14,283 nucleotides of DNA from an uncultured Bacilli bacterium (GTDB taxonomy: Bacteria > Bacillota_I > Bacilli_A > RF39 > UBA660), in contig CAKOHL010000021.1 of assembly GCA_934085635.1 (NCBI GenBank), positions 1-14,283 of the forward strand, given 5' to 3'. A program made the translations under genes and the position numbers. The notes beneath the pieces were generated by a model. The model saw only the letters and a program-made list of their open reading frames with translations, was not told the DNA's origin and did not search any database. Below, piece after piece: positions 6,555 to 14,283 of this stretch; position 1 is the first letter of the stretch; each line of letters starts with the position of its first letter.

Positions 6555-7040
6555 TTACAAACTAAGTGTTCTTTTTGCAGAACTTTCAATTTCACATTCA
6601 ATATTATTGCTATTGCACCATTCAATATATTGTTTAACTAAATCTTCAGAATTCCATTCACCAGCAATATAAAACTTATAGAATCTATTCTTTAAAAATT
6701 TAATTGTATTAACATAAGAAGCACCCTTTGTAATAAAGTATGCAATACATTTATCTACATTCTCTCCATTTAATCTATCCTCTGCTTCATAAGCACCAGC
6801 CATAGTTAAATAGAAATAAACAGTATCATCTTGTCTTCTTCCTACAACAAAACCTTTATCCTCCATCTTTATAATAGTATTTCTAATTGCTGGATAAGCA
6901 ATTCCAGTAATCTTAGAAAGTTCAGCTTTAGTAGCACCTTTCTCTCTCATTAAAGTTCCTAATATTCTATCCTCAGTAGAATAAATAGCACCTCCAACTT
7001 GTTTTAGGTCAAGAAATTGACCCTCATTGTCTTTTAACAT
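6555..7040 (-). CDS. Winged-helix DNA-binding protein of unknown role
   Basis: About 161 aa. Residues roughly 20-80 read as a winged helix: DRILGTLMREKGATKAELSK, recognition helix ITGIAYPAIRNTIIKMEDKG, and the wing FVVGRRQDDTVYFYLTMAGAYE, similar to MarR/BlaI-type folds. The C-terminal half (SYVNTIKFLKNRFYKFYIAGEW and on, with DLVKQYIEWCNSNNIECEIE) is not a family I recognise; it may be a dimerisation or ligand domain. Start: ATG at 7040 (AAAGGA at 8 nt) is favoured over ATG at 7049, where the GG abuts the start codon. The gene begins inside the 3' end of the TtcA-family gene and is the last gene of the hisS cluster. No obvious terminator follows; the 6S-like RNA promoters begin at once. Targets cannot be inferred beyond possible autoregulation. 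Confidence 0.8.
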   Translation of the reverse strand: MLKDNEGQFLDLKQVGGAIYSTEDRILGTLMREKGATKAELSKITGIAYPAIRNTIIKMEDKGFVVGRRQDDTVYFYLTMAGAYEAEDRLNGENVDKCIAYFITKGASYVNTIKFLKNRFYKFYIAGEWNSEDLVKQYIEWCNSNNIECEIESSAKRTLSL

Positions 7041-7815
7041 CTTCCTCATCCTTTCTTTCTATGTAACTTATAATTGTATTTAAATTAACATTATAAGTAG
7101 CATTCATTAAATTCTTATCAGCCCCAGGATAATACTTATTTAGCTCTTTTACTAAATTTTTCATCTCTCTTCTCATACCAAGGCTTTTCTTAGTAACCTT
7201 ACAAGCACAATCTATAAAATGTAAATCATTATACCTACAAAATCTCTTAATCTCTTCTTCTCTAACAAAATAAAGTGGTCTAATAAGTTCCATATTCTCA
7301 AAATTAGTACTCTTAAGTTTAGGCATCATAGTCTTAAACTCTCCATTAAATATAAGACTCATAAGTATTGTCTCAACCACATCATCAAAATGGTGCCCAA
7401 GTGCAATCTTATTACATCCTAGACTCTGTGCCTTATTATAAAGTGCACCCCTTCTTTTCCTAGCACATAAATAGCAAGGATTTCTTTCTCCATCAACAGT
7501 GTCGAAAATATTATATTCAAATTCAGTCAAATTAATATTTAACTTCTTAGCATTTTCTCTAATTAAATTTAAATTTTCTTCATCATACCCTGGATTCATC
7601 ATAATAAACTCAAGTTCAAACTTAATCTTACCGTGTCTTTTAAGTTCCTCTAAACACTTAGCCAGCAGAAATGAATCCTTGCCACCACTTATACAAACAG
7701 CAATTTTATCATTCTCATCAATCATAGAAAACTCATTAATTGCCTTAGTAAATGGTCTAAATATTTCTTTTCTAAACCTCTTAATAATGCTTCTTTCTAT
7801 ATCTTTAATATCCAT
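7024..7815 (-). CDS. ttcA: TtcA-family tRNA thiolation ATPase (PP-loop)
   Basis: A 263-aa adenine-nucleotide alpha-hydrolase of the TtcA/TilS type. The PP-loop is CISGGKDS (41-48). The Fe-S cysteine pair is C114/C117 in RNPCYLCARKRRGALY, which matches the TtcA CxxC-RxRRGxLY pattern, and a third ligand is available at C203 or C205 in FIDCACK. GHHFDDVVETILMSL is the conserved helix after it. TtcA makes 2-thiocytidine at position 32 of certain tRNAs using ATP and a [4Fe-4S] cluster; Bacillota carry several related paralogs, so the exact base modified is uncertain. The start codon overlaps the stop of the ClpX-like gene (TAATG) and AAAGAGG lies 5 nt upstream of the ATG, indicating translational coupling. 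The end overlaps the start of the winged-helix gene. Confidence 0.85.
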   Translation of the reverse strand: MDIKDIERSIIKRFRKEIFRPFTKAINEFSMIDENDKIAVCISGGKDSFLLAKCLEELKRHGKIKFELEFIMMNPGYDEENLNLIRENAKKLNINLTEFEYNIFDTVDGERNPCYLCARKRRGALYNKAQSLGCNKIALGHHFDDVVETILMSLIFNGEFKTMMPKLKSTNFENMELIRPLYFVREEEIKRFCRYNDLHFIDCACKVTKKSLGMRREMKNLVKELNKYYPGADKNLMNATYNVNLNTIISYIERKDEEDVKRQ

Positions 7816-9374
7816 TACAACCTCTTTTTAAGCTTAAAATCACTTTGGTTTTCGACTATATCGTCTCCAAGTGTTACTTCCTCGATATTCTTTCCATCAT
7901 TAAATATCTCATAAAATACATTTTCAAATATCTTATCTACAACTAAATTAAGTCCCCTAGCGCCTGTTCCATATGAAAGAGCTGTCTTAGCAATCTTCTC
8001 ATAAATAGCATCAGGTATATTAAGTGTTACACCTTTACTTTGAAGAGCATTTACATACTTCTTAAGCTCACTTAAATTACTAGACTTTAATATAGTAATA
8101 AGATTATCTATATTTAAAGAATTCATTTTAATAATAGTTTTAAATCTACCCATAAACTCAAGAGGCATACCAAACTTTTCAAAATCCTTAATAGTGAGTT
8201 CACTACCATACTTAACTTCTTCTTTAGACTTAACATCAGTCCCAAAACCAATATTATTTTTCTTTTCCATAGCCTGTTTATCATATAGATCAGTAAAAGC
8301 CCCGCCTGCTATAATTAAAAGCTTACTAGTATCAAATTTAATAGTATCTCCCATGTGATTAATCTCAAGTGTAAACACTCCTCCTTCAACTATCTTAAGA
8401 AGACTTTTAAGAACATCACTCTTAGAAACAGATATATCAGCATCTTTACCAGCTTTTTTATCAATCTCATCCAAGAATAAAATACTATGTTCAGCTTTAT
8501 TTATATCTCCTCCAGCATTATTATATAAATGAATAAGTATATCCTCAACATTAGCTCCTTTATATCCAGTAGCAGAATAATTACTCATATCTTCAATATG
8601 TACAGGATAATCAATAACCTTAGCCACTTCATTAATAAGAGCAGTCTTACCAACACCACTAGGCCCATATAAAAGAATATTACTCTTCATATCTTTTCCA
8701 AACAAAGCATACTTATAAATTGCCAAAACAATTTTCTTAATAGCCTCATCTTGATTAATAATACTACTTTTAAGCTTATTAACTATTTCACTAATAGGTT
8801 TATCAAGAGTCTTCTGAAGCTTACTTTCAATATCTTCTCCTCTAGTAACTTGAGGTTTTAAATCATACTTTTCTTCAATTTTATCAAAAAACTCTTCCTC
8901 AGTTAAATCTCCATTTAATAAAGCATTAACTAAAACATTCTCATCTTCCACATAATTAAGTCCAAGATCAACTTTAAACTCTTTCTCAAACTCATCTACA
9001 TTAATACCAAGAAGTGGAACTTCTTCTGTTTGTACAAAAACCATTTTCTCCATAAATTTATAATACTCTATACACTTATCCTTATCAAATTTCTTAATAG
9101 TTTTTGTATACTTAGTACCATCTTTCCTAACGCATTCTTTCTCTACAAAAAACCTTTCAATTGGAAGTGGATTAGTATAACTAATATCAAGTCCAAACTC
9201 ACTAGCAACAATAGTATTAACATATTCTTTATTAGTAAAAAGTTCAGTAAACTTAGTTCCATTTTCATTCTCTTTTCCAATAGAAATACCTTCCACTAAA
9301 TAATATACACCATCAAAATCAGGCCTTTGATATTCTCCCAAAATCAAGGCTACCTTAAGTTTATTATCATTCAT
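7815..9374 (-). CDS. ClpX-like AAA+ unfoldase with a non-zinc N-terminal domain
   Basis: A 519-aa AAA+ protein whose residues about 195-505 are ClpX. Walker A is GPSGVGKT (237-244), Walker B ILFLDEID (298-305), pore-1 loop GYKG (270-273, GYVG in ClpX), the ClpP-docking tripeptide IGF at 375-377 in NNIGFGTDVKSKEE, arginine finger R410 in EFMGRF, and sensor-2 GARGL (471-475). Differences from ordinary ClpX (about 420 aa): there is no N-terminal C4 zinc finger; instead about 195 residues rich in charged and aromatic residues precede the core, and the RKH substrate loop is replaced by EINHMGDTIKFD. The retained IGF loop suggests it still feeds ClpP, while the changed N-terminus implies different adaptors or substrates; both are inferences. 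A strong SD (GGGGG, 6-nt spacer) supports the ATG. It follows hisS by 19 nt. Confidence 0.9.
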   Translation of the reverse strand: MNDNKLKVALILGEYQRPDFDGVYYLVEGISIGKENENGTKFTELFTNKEYVNTIVASEFGLDISYTNPLPIERFFVEKECVRKDGTKYTKTIKKFDKDKCIEYYKFMEKMVFVQTEEVPLLGINVDEFEKEFKVDLGLNYVEDENVLVNALLNGDLTEEEFFDKIEEKYDLKPQVTRGEDIESKLQKTLDKPISEIVNKLKSSIINQDEAIKKIVLAIYKYALFGKDMKSNILLYGPSGVGKTALINEVAKVIDYPVHIEDMSNYSATGYKGANVEDILIHLYNNAGGDINKAEHSILFLDEIDKKAGKDADISVSKSDVLKSLLKIVEGGVFTLEINHMGDTIKFDTSKLLIIAGGAFTDLYDKQAMEKKNNIGFGTDVKSKEEVKYGSELTIKDFEKFGMPLEFMGRFKTIIKMNSLNIDNLITILKSSNLSELKKYVNALQSKGVTLNIPDAIYEKIAKTALSYGTGARGLNLVVDKIFENVFYEIFNDGKNIEEVTLGDDIVENQSDFKLKKRL

Positions 9375-9393
9375 ATTTACCCCCTAAAAAATA

Positions 9394-10674
9394 TTAAATA
9401 TTCATATCTAAATACTCAAGTAATTCAGAAGCTTTAACTTTAACTTCTTCTTTAGTACTAGCGCATTTAACTGTCACATAAGCACCCATTTCTTCATCTT
9501 CTCCAACAATAAGTATATAAGCAGGATTAAATTTATCTACAAGTTTCCATAAACCTTTAATATTTTTACCAGTATAATCAGTTTCAACAATAAAACCAGA
9601 ATTTCTTAAATCATCAACAATTTGATATGCATAAGCATTCCCTGAAAGATTCATAACAAAAATGTCTACTTCATTTGTTGGAACATATGCCTCTAGTTCA
9701 GCAAGTACTGTCATAATTCTTTCTATACCTGCTGCGAATCCCATAGCCGGAGTAACAGGTCCCCCAAGAGTTTCTACCAAAGTATCATATCTACCACCAG
9801 CTAAAAGTGTATTTGCTTTACCCAAAAATTCAAGATTACTCTTAATCTCAAAAACTGTATGACTATAATAATCAAGTCCTCTAACCAAAGTCTTATCTTC
9901 TTCAAAAGGTATATCTAAAAGAGTAAGTGCTTCTTTAACCTTTTCATAATATTCTTTACTCTCATTATTTATATAATCAATAATCTTAGGTGCATTCTTA
10001 ATATACTCTCTATCACTATCATACTTACAATCTAATATTCTAAGTGGATTCTTATTAAGTCTCTCTTTACAAGTATCACATAAATTATTATAATCTTTCT
10101 CTAAATATTCTTTAATTACTTTATTATAATTATCCCTACTTTCATTATCCCCTAGAGTATTAATATAAACCTTTAAATCTGTAATATTAAGTCCACTCAA
10201 ATACTTATAAGCAAGATTAATTATCTCTGCATCAAAATATGGATTCTTAATACCAAATGCTTCTACTCCAAACTGAGTAAACTCTCTTAACCTACCACTT
10301 TGAGGTCTCTCATATCTAAAAGCACTTCCAAAATAATAAAACTTACTAACTCCATCTACATAAAGTTTATTCTCAATATAACTTCTAACAACCCCAGCAG
10401 TAAACTCAGGACGAAGAGTAATATTTCTACCACCCTTATCTACAAAATCATAGGTTTCCTTATTAACAACATCAGTTGTACTACCAACACCTCTATAAAA
10501 AAGTTCAGTATATTCAAAAGTAGGTAATTTAATAAAATCATAATTATAAAGCTTCATAAAATTACTTGTATATTCGTAAATATAATCATAAAGTTTGCCT
10601 TCTAATCCATACACATCAAGTGTCCCCTTTGGCCTTTGCACACAAATCACTTCCTTGTAACACTTATTATACAT
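9394..10674 (-). CDS. hisS: Histidyl-tRNA synthetase
   Basis: A class II aminoacyl-tRNA synthetase that charges tRNA-His. Motifs: PKGTLDVYG near the N-terminus, TLRPEFTAG (87-94, motif 1 region), SAFRYERPQSGRLREFTQFGVEAFG region (117-141, motif 2), LVRGLDYYSHTVFE (263-276, the HisA histidine-binding motif), AGGRYD (292-297) and MGFAAGIER (311-319, motif 3). The anticodon-binding domain is about 330-426. Length is 426 aa from the ATG at 10674, preceded by AAAGGGGG, or 415 aa from a GTG at 10641, preceded by AAGGAAGTGAT at the right distance; HisS proteins normally begin only a few residues before RPKGT, which favours the GTG, but both signals look usable. No T-box leader is seen in the 83-nt gap upstream. 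It heads a cluster with the ClpX-like, TtcA-family and winged-helix genes. Confidence 0.96.
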   Translation of the reverse strand: MYNKCYKEVICVQRPKGTLDVYGLEGKLYDYIYEYTSNFMKLYNYDFIKLPTFEYTELFYRGVGSTTDVVNKETYDFVDKGGRNITLRPEFTAGVVRSYIENKLYVDGVSKFYYFGSAFRYERPQSGRLREFTQFGVEAFGIKNPYFDAEIINLAYKYLSGLNITDLKVYINTLGDNESRDNYNKVIKEYLEKDYNNLCDTCKERLNKNPLRILDCKYDSDREYIKNAPKIIDYINNESKEYYEKVKEALTLLDIPFEEDKTLVRGLDYYSHTVFEIKSNLEFLGKANTLLAGGRYDTLVETLGGPVTPAMGFAAGIERIMTVLAELEAYVPTNEVDIFVMNLSGNAYAYQIVDDLRNSGFIVETDYTGKNIKGLWKLVDKFNPAYILIVGEDEEMGAYVTVKCASTKEEVKVKASELLEYLDMNI

Positions 10675-10719
10675 ATTTAGCCCCCTTTAGTCAAATAAAA
10701 TTGGCAAAAAATTAAGCTT

Positions 10720-10739
10720 TACTTAAATAATTTTAAGTA
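10720..10739. repeat. Perfect 8-bp inverted repeat in the hisS/flippase divergent region
   Basis: TACTTAAA (10720-10727), a 4-nt loop TAAT, then TTTAAGTA (10732-10739). It sits between the divergent starts of hisS and the flippase gene, so it could be an operator, but in AT-rich DNA such a palindrome could also arise by chance. The whole 83-bp gap shows no convincing -35 on either strand. Confidence 0.3.
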
Positions 10740-10746
10740 CTAAGAA

Positions 10747-10752
10747 TATAAT
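10747..10752 (+). promoter_or_regulatory. Possible -10 box of the flippase gene, near-leaderless
   Basis: TATAAT ends 5 nt before the ATG at 10758, and no SD-like sequence lies upstream of that ATG. If used, transcription starts about at the initiation codon. No good -35 at 17-18 nt (TAAATA is the best match). Weak call. Confidence 0.3.
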
Positions 10753-10757
10753 TAAAT

Positions 10758-12062
10758 ATGATAAAAAATATAATGAAAAATAAATTTGTTATGGGTACTA
10801 TCATTTTACTAACGGGAGGCTTTTTCTCAAAGTTTCTAGGTTTCGTATTAAGAATAATAATCACAAGACAAATCGGAACTGAAGGAATAGGCTTATACTC
10901 ACTTGTAATGCCTACATTTGGATTATTTATAACAATAGCAACATTCAGTTACCCTGTAGCAATAAGCAAAATCATAAGTGCAAGAGGAAAAAGTTCAAAA
11001 AAAGCAATATTCTCTATAATACCAATATCTATAATATTAAATTTATTCACTTTACTAATAATATTTTTAATATCAAAACCACTTGCAAATATATTTCTAA
11101 AAGATCAAAGACTATACATTCCACTTCTATCAATAGGTTTCACTCTTCCATTCATAGGCTTATCTTCAATAATAAAAGGTTACTACTGGGGAAAACAAAG
11201 AATGGGAATATACATTCTATCAAATATAGTCGAACAAATAGTAAGAATAATTGTGCTCATCTTCTTGATTCCAAAAGTAATAAAAGTGTCTCTAGTACTC
11301 ACAATATCTCTAATAATATTAGTTAACGTACTAAGTGAAACATCAAGTATAATTGTAATGCTTCTAGGTTTACCCAAAGGAGTAAAAATAACAAAAGAAG
11401 ACTTAAGGCCATCAAGAGAATACATAAAAGACATAATGAATATATGCGTTCCTTCAACAAGCAGTAAAATTGTAGGAAGCATAAGTCACTTCTTAGAACC
11501 AATAGTTTTAATAAATGTATTGTCTTACGTCGGATACTCTAATAACTACATAGTCACAGAATACGGTATTGTAAATGGTTACTCTCTTGCTCTTCTATTA
11601 ATTCCACAATTTTTCACTATGAGCATAAGTACATCCTTAATACCAGAACTATCAAAAAGTTACTCCATAGAAGATATTAAAAACTGTAAAAAAAGACTTT
11701 TCCAAATAACAGGATTATCTTTAATGATAGGCGCTTTTAGTACAGGAATAATATTTGCAGTGCCAGAATACTTCTTAAACTTAATATATAACACAAACTT
11801 AGGCGCTAATTACATAAGAGTACTTGCCCCATTCTTCTTACTTTACTTCATAAATACTCCTCTTGCAAGTGCTATGCAGGCTCTAGATATGTCCAAAGAT
11901 GAAATGCAAATAACACTTCTAACTAGCTTCGTAAAACTATTTTTACTAACTTTATTAGCATTCCTAAAAATAGGTATGTATTCATTAATAATATCCACAA
12001 TAATCACATTAATATATAGTACTTACTTACACATAAAAAAAGTTAAGAAAAAACTCTCTTAA
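10758..12062 (+). CDS. SpoVB/MurJ-like lipid-linked oligosaccharide flippase (MVF family)
   Basis: A 434-aa integral membrane protein with roughly 12 hydrophobic segments, first at about 11-33 and last near 400-420. N-terminal stretches match the MOP/MVF superfamily, SpoVB branch: GGFFSKFLGFVLRIIITRQI, GTEGIGLYSLVMPTFG (40-55) and KGYYWGKQRMGIYILSNIVE followed by QIVRI (140-163). SpoVB relatives such as MurJ/YtgP move lipid-linked cell-wall precursors across the membrane; the exact substrate here is not determinable. It is shorter than MurJ (500-550 aa), in line with 12 rather than 14 segments. The start is uncertain: no SD precedes the ATG at 10758, and in-frame ATGs at codons 6 and 12 also lack one. 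The gene is divergent from hisS and converges with dnaI; its last codons lie within a shared hairpin. Confidence 0.87.
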   Translation: MIKNIMKNKFVMGTIILLTGGFFSKFLGFVLRIIITRQIGTEGIGLYSLVMPTFGLFITIATFSYPVAISKIISARGKSSKKAIFSIIPISIILNLFTLLIIFLISKPLANIFLKDQRLYIPLLSIGFTLPFIGLSSIIKGYYWGKQRMGIYILSNIVEQIVRIIVLIFLIPKVIKVSLVLTISLIILVNVLSETSSIIVMLLGLPKGVKITKEDLRPSREYIKDIMNICVPSTSSKIVGSISHFLEPIVLINVLSYVGYSNNYIVTEYGIVNGYSLALLLIPQFFTMSISTSLIPELSKSYSIEDIKNCKKRLFQITGLSLMIGAFSTGIIFAVPEYFLNLIYNTNLGANYIRVLAPFFLLYFINTPLASAMQALDMSKDEMQITLLTSFVKLFLLTLLAFLKIGMYSLIISTIITLIYSTYLHIKKVKKKLS

Positions 12063-12065
12063 CTT
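12040..12065. terminator. Hairpin terminator between convergent flippase and dnaI genes
   Basis: A 9-bp inverted repeat, AAGTTAAGA (12040-12048) with TCTTAACTT (12057-12065), 8-nt loop. On the minus strand it is followed by TTTTTTT-type sequence, making a good terminator for dnaB-dnaI; on the plus strand the downstream T-richness is weak. It overlaps the last codons of the flippase gene and abuts the dnaI stop. Confidence 0.65.
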
Positions 12066-12969
12066 ATTTACCACGCTTATTTTCACCGACTAATTTAATA
12101 GGTACAGTAAGCTCTTTAATTCTCTCAATAATTCTTCTAGCCTTAATCTTATCACTACCAGTAGCCGTATCAGACAAATGCACTTCTAGTTCTTCAAGAG
12201 TATAATTAGAAGTAAAAAAAGTAATCTTCTTATTATCCATTCTACTTTGAAGTATACCACCTAAAACCTCATCTCTACTCCATAAAGTATTATTCTCAGC
12301 TCCAATATCATCTATAAGTAAAACATCAGTATAAATAAGTTCATTATAAACCTTCTCATAACTCTCATTCTTACTATTAAAAGAATCCTTAAGCCTCTTA
12401 AGCAAAAGTGGATAATATATGCTAGTACATTTTACTCCTCTTCTACTAAGTTCATTCAAAAGAGCATTTAAAATATAACTTTTCCCAGTACCAAAAGAGC
12501 CACTCAAATAAACTCCTTTCTTATTAGGATAATCATTCATGAAGTCTTTAATGTACTTAATTAACTCCACTCTAGCATTATCATCAAGATAAATATCTTT
12601 CATCTTAGCATTTCTAAGCAAACTAGAAGTCTCATAAAAAGTTACATTACTCTTATATTTGTCACATTCTTTTTTATACTTACAAGGAGTAAAATTAAAA
12701 AATACATTATCTCCATCTATACTTGGAAAATTAACATACCCCTTAACCTCATTCTTACATAACTCTAAACCTTTACAATTCTTACAATTATTAAGCTCTA
12801 ATACTGTATTTTCTAATTTAGAAGTATACTTACAAAGAATCTCTTCAGAAAGATTTAACTTATAACATAAAGAAGCAAACTCTTTATTTTCCATGCTAAT
12901 CATAAAATTCTTCTCATTAATACTCTGATAATCTTTTTTAACTTTAATTTCACTATTTATATTTCTCAT
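12064..12969 (-). CDS. dnaI: Primosomal helicase loader DnaI
   Basis: A 301-aa AAA+ ATPase that loads the replicative helicase together with DnaB and DnaD. The N-terminal domain has a cysteine cluster, CKNCKGLELC (62-71) and CKYKKEC (96-102), matching the zinc-binding helicase-interaction domain of DnaI. The ATPase domain follows: Walker A SGSFGTGKS (156-164), Walker B VLLIDDIG (216-223), then a sensor-1 region TFFTSNYTLEEL and the finger-like RIIERI. Length is close to Bacillus DnaI (311). The ATG overlaps the TGA of dnaB in an ATGA junction, so the two are translationally coupled; the order dnaB-dnaI is that of B. subtilis (nrdR-dnaB-dnaI). Transcription ends at the hairpin just beyond the stop. 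Confidence 0.95.
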   Translation of the reverse strand: MRNINSEIKVKKDYQSINEKNFMISMENKEFASLCYKLNLSEEILCKYTSKLENTVLELNNCKNCKGLELCKNEVKGYVNFPSIDGDNVFFNFTPCKYKKECDKYKSNVTFYETSSLLRNAKMKDIYLDDNARVELIKYIKDFMNDYPNKKGVYLSGSFGTGKSYILNALLNELSRRGVKCTSIYYPLLLKRLKDSFNSKNESYEKVYNELIYTDVLLIDDIGAENNTLWSRDEVLGGILQSRMDNKKITFFTSNYTLEELEVHLSDTATGSDKIKARRIIERIKELTVPIKLVGENKRGK

Positions 12970-14267
12970 ACAAACTCCTTAAGAAAATCTTCAAGTACCT
13001 CTTTAGTCTCTACTTCTAATTCTTCTTTCTTTAAATTCTTATTAAACCAATCAGGTGTATTCTCTTCTTTTTTAACACTTGCATTTTTAGTTTCTTTTAT
13101 CTTCTTCATTTTTTTATGACTCTTCTCAGCATACTCCATTGCTTCTTTTGCAGTTTCAAGCCCAGCTCTTTTCCATTCAGAAGCCACCACTTCTACATAG
13201 TTCTTAACTAAACGATTATTTTGGATTTTTAAAATATAATCAATAAGAACATTGACAACAGCAGGATTAAGTTTCAAATCAACAACAAGCATTTCAAGTA
13301 TCTTCATATCCCTCTCAGTAGGTCTTACTCCCTTATACTTACTCTTAAGAAAATCATAAGGTTTAGTAGTTTCAAAAACTTTAATAATTCTTCCCTTAAG
13401 ACTATTATCTCCCTTAGGACTTCTTAAATAATCAGGTTGACTCTTAAATATCAAACTAGGAAGTCTACCATCATTATTAAATCCATAATACTTTCTAACA
13501 TTAGTTTTAAGTAGTTCCTTATCAATAAGTCCCTTCTCATTTAAACTAGTCTTAACAATATCAGCCATGGTAAGTGGGTCTAAATTATACAAAAAAGCTA
13601 AATTAGTAATAAGTTCACGACTCGACTTCGTAAGAGCACGTTCATTAAGCAAACTCTTAGGCATACTACTTAAAAGTGCATCAAAATCAAAAACTTCTTC
13701 ATAACAAAGTTGATTCTTTTCTTTCTTAACAAGTTCATCTTCATTAATAAGTTCTAAATTAGTATATGGTCTGCTTTTAAAAGTCATATCAAAAGGACTA
13801 GTAATATCAACATACCCATTTAAATTAACAGTAGGAAGCTTAAAATAATTTTTTATTCTTAAATATTCTTCCTTCCCAACATTATTAAAAAGTACTATAT
13901 TAAATACAGGATGATTAAAAAACTCATTAACAGAAAGAGGACTATAAAGTTCATAAACATAATTATTAAGATTACCCTCTTTAACAAAAGTCTTTAAAAG
14001 TCCAACTCCCTCAAGTTTAATCCTAGCTTCTTTTATCTTATCAAGTGTAATATTTAAATTAGTCATCAAATGATGATGAGTAAGTTCTGCACTAATGAAA
14101 TTATTAGCCTTAAGTTCATTATATAAAATATTATAAAGAGTAATTGCAGTATTCCCTATAATAGGCATATAAAGCATATTTAATGTGACCTTATCATTTT
14201 CATTAAGTAAACTTTTATTTATAACAATATAAGTATCAGCAGGAAGTAATGTTACACTATTTTTCAT
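12966..14267 (-). CDS. dnaB: Replication initiation / helicase-loading protein DnaB (DnaD/DnaB family)
   Basis: A 433-aa protein of the Bacillota DnaB (not the E. coli helicase) family, needed with DnaD and DnaI to load the replicative helicase at oriC and at restart forks. The N-terminal half contains a winged-helix-like region (LNMLYMPIIGNTAITLYNIL, then HHLMTNLNITLDKIKEARIKLEGVGLLKTF in two stretches). The C-terminal DnaD-like domain has LNPAVVNVLIDYILKI and KNYVEVVASEW, followed by a charged tail with the usual TPDWFNK. Start: the frame runs back to an ATG at 14282, but AGAGGTGAC lies between that ATG and the ATG at 14267, so 14267 is chosen; the upstream ATGA may be the overlap with a preceding gene just outside the window (nrdR in B. 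subtilis). It overlaps dnaI by 4 nt. Slightly shorter than Bacillus DnaB (about 470). Confidence 0.92.
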   Translation of the reverse strand: MKNSVTLLPADTYIVINKSLLNENDKVTLNMLYMPIIGNTAITLYNILYNELKANNFISAELTHHHLMTNLNITLDKIKEARIKLEGVGLLKTFVKEGNLNNYVYELYSPLSVNEFFNHPVFNIVLFNNVGKEEYLRIKNYFKLPTVNLNGYVDITSPFDMTFKSRPYTNLELINEDELVKKEKNQLCYEEVFDFDALLSSMPKSLLNERALTKSSRELITNLAFLYNLDPLTMADIVKTSLNEKGLIDKELLKTNVRKYYGFNNDGRLPSLIFKSQPDYLRSPKGDNSLKGRIIKVFETTKPYDFLKSKYKGVRPTERDMKILEMLVVDLKLNPAVVNVLIDYILKIQNNRLVKNYVEVVASEWKRAGLETAKEAMEYAEKSHKKMKKIKETKNASVKKEENTPDWFNKNLKKEELEVETKEVLEDFLKEFV

Positions 14268-14283
14268 AAAGTCACCTCTCATA

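Noticed and set aside
10675..10757. T-box riboswitch upstream of hisS
   Set aside because: The gap is only 83 nt and shows no AGGGTGGNACCGCG element or terminator/antiterminator pair.

Overview
The window is AT-rich chromosomal DNA (about 30% GC by eye) from a low-GC Bacillota, most likely a Bacilli/RF39-type gut lineage close to the Mollicutes. The evidence is the DnaB-DnaI helicase-loading pair of Bacillota, the xerD-deoB and tcdA/rarA/hisS neighbourhoods known from Bacillus, strong AGA codon preference, and TGA used as a stop with TGG for Trp, so the code is standard and not the Mycoplasma code. Nearly every gene is housekeeping. The accessory part is a large surface-protein gene with a divergent XRE-type repressor.

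Layout from left to right: deoB (minus, 3' end cut by the window edge) follows xerD by 5 nt. A terminator then separates xerD from a 691-aa anchored extracellular protein (minus, 1991-4066). That protein has two related modules, and an 81-bp stretch of the first is GC-rich and adenine-poor in a way that resembles the variable region of a diversity-generating retroelement target. Its promoter is near consensus and is covered by TGGAA/TTCCA inverted repeats next to a divergent XRE-family regulator gene, which is followed by rarA (plus). rarA and tcdA converge on a shared hairpin terminator that spans both stop codons. Upstream of tcdA lies a noncoding stretch that looks like a 163-nt structured RNA with its own promoter, closed 5'/3' stem and U-tract. 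It is a candidate 6S RNA, and the tcdA ribosome-binding site follows it immediately.

Next comes a minus-strand cluster hisS, ClpX-like unfoldase, TtcA-family tRNA thiolase and a winged-helix protein, with coupled or overlapping junctions. The ClpX-like protein keeps the AAA+ core and the IGF ClpP-docking loop, but replaces the zinc-binding domain with about 195 residues I do not recognise. Divergent from hisS is a SpoVB/MurJ-like flippase (plus). It converges on the dnaB-dnaI pair (minus) that ends the window, again over a shared hairpin.

Themes: tRNA metabolism (hisS, ttcA, tcdA), replication and chromosome maintenance (dnaB, dnaI, rarA, xerD), envelope (flippase, surface protein), and one small regulator that probably controls the surface gene. 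No reverse transcriptase, transposase, CRISPR array, rRNA or tRNA gene was recognised in the window.
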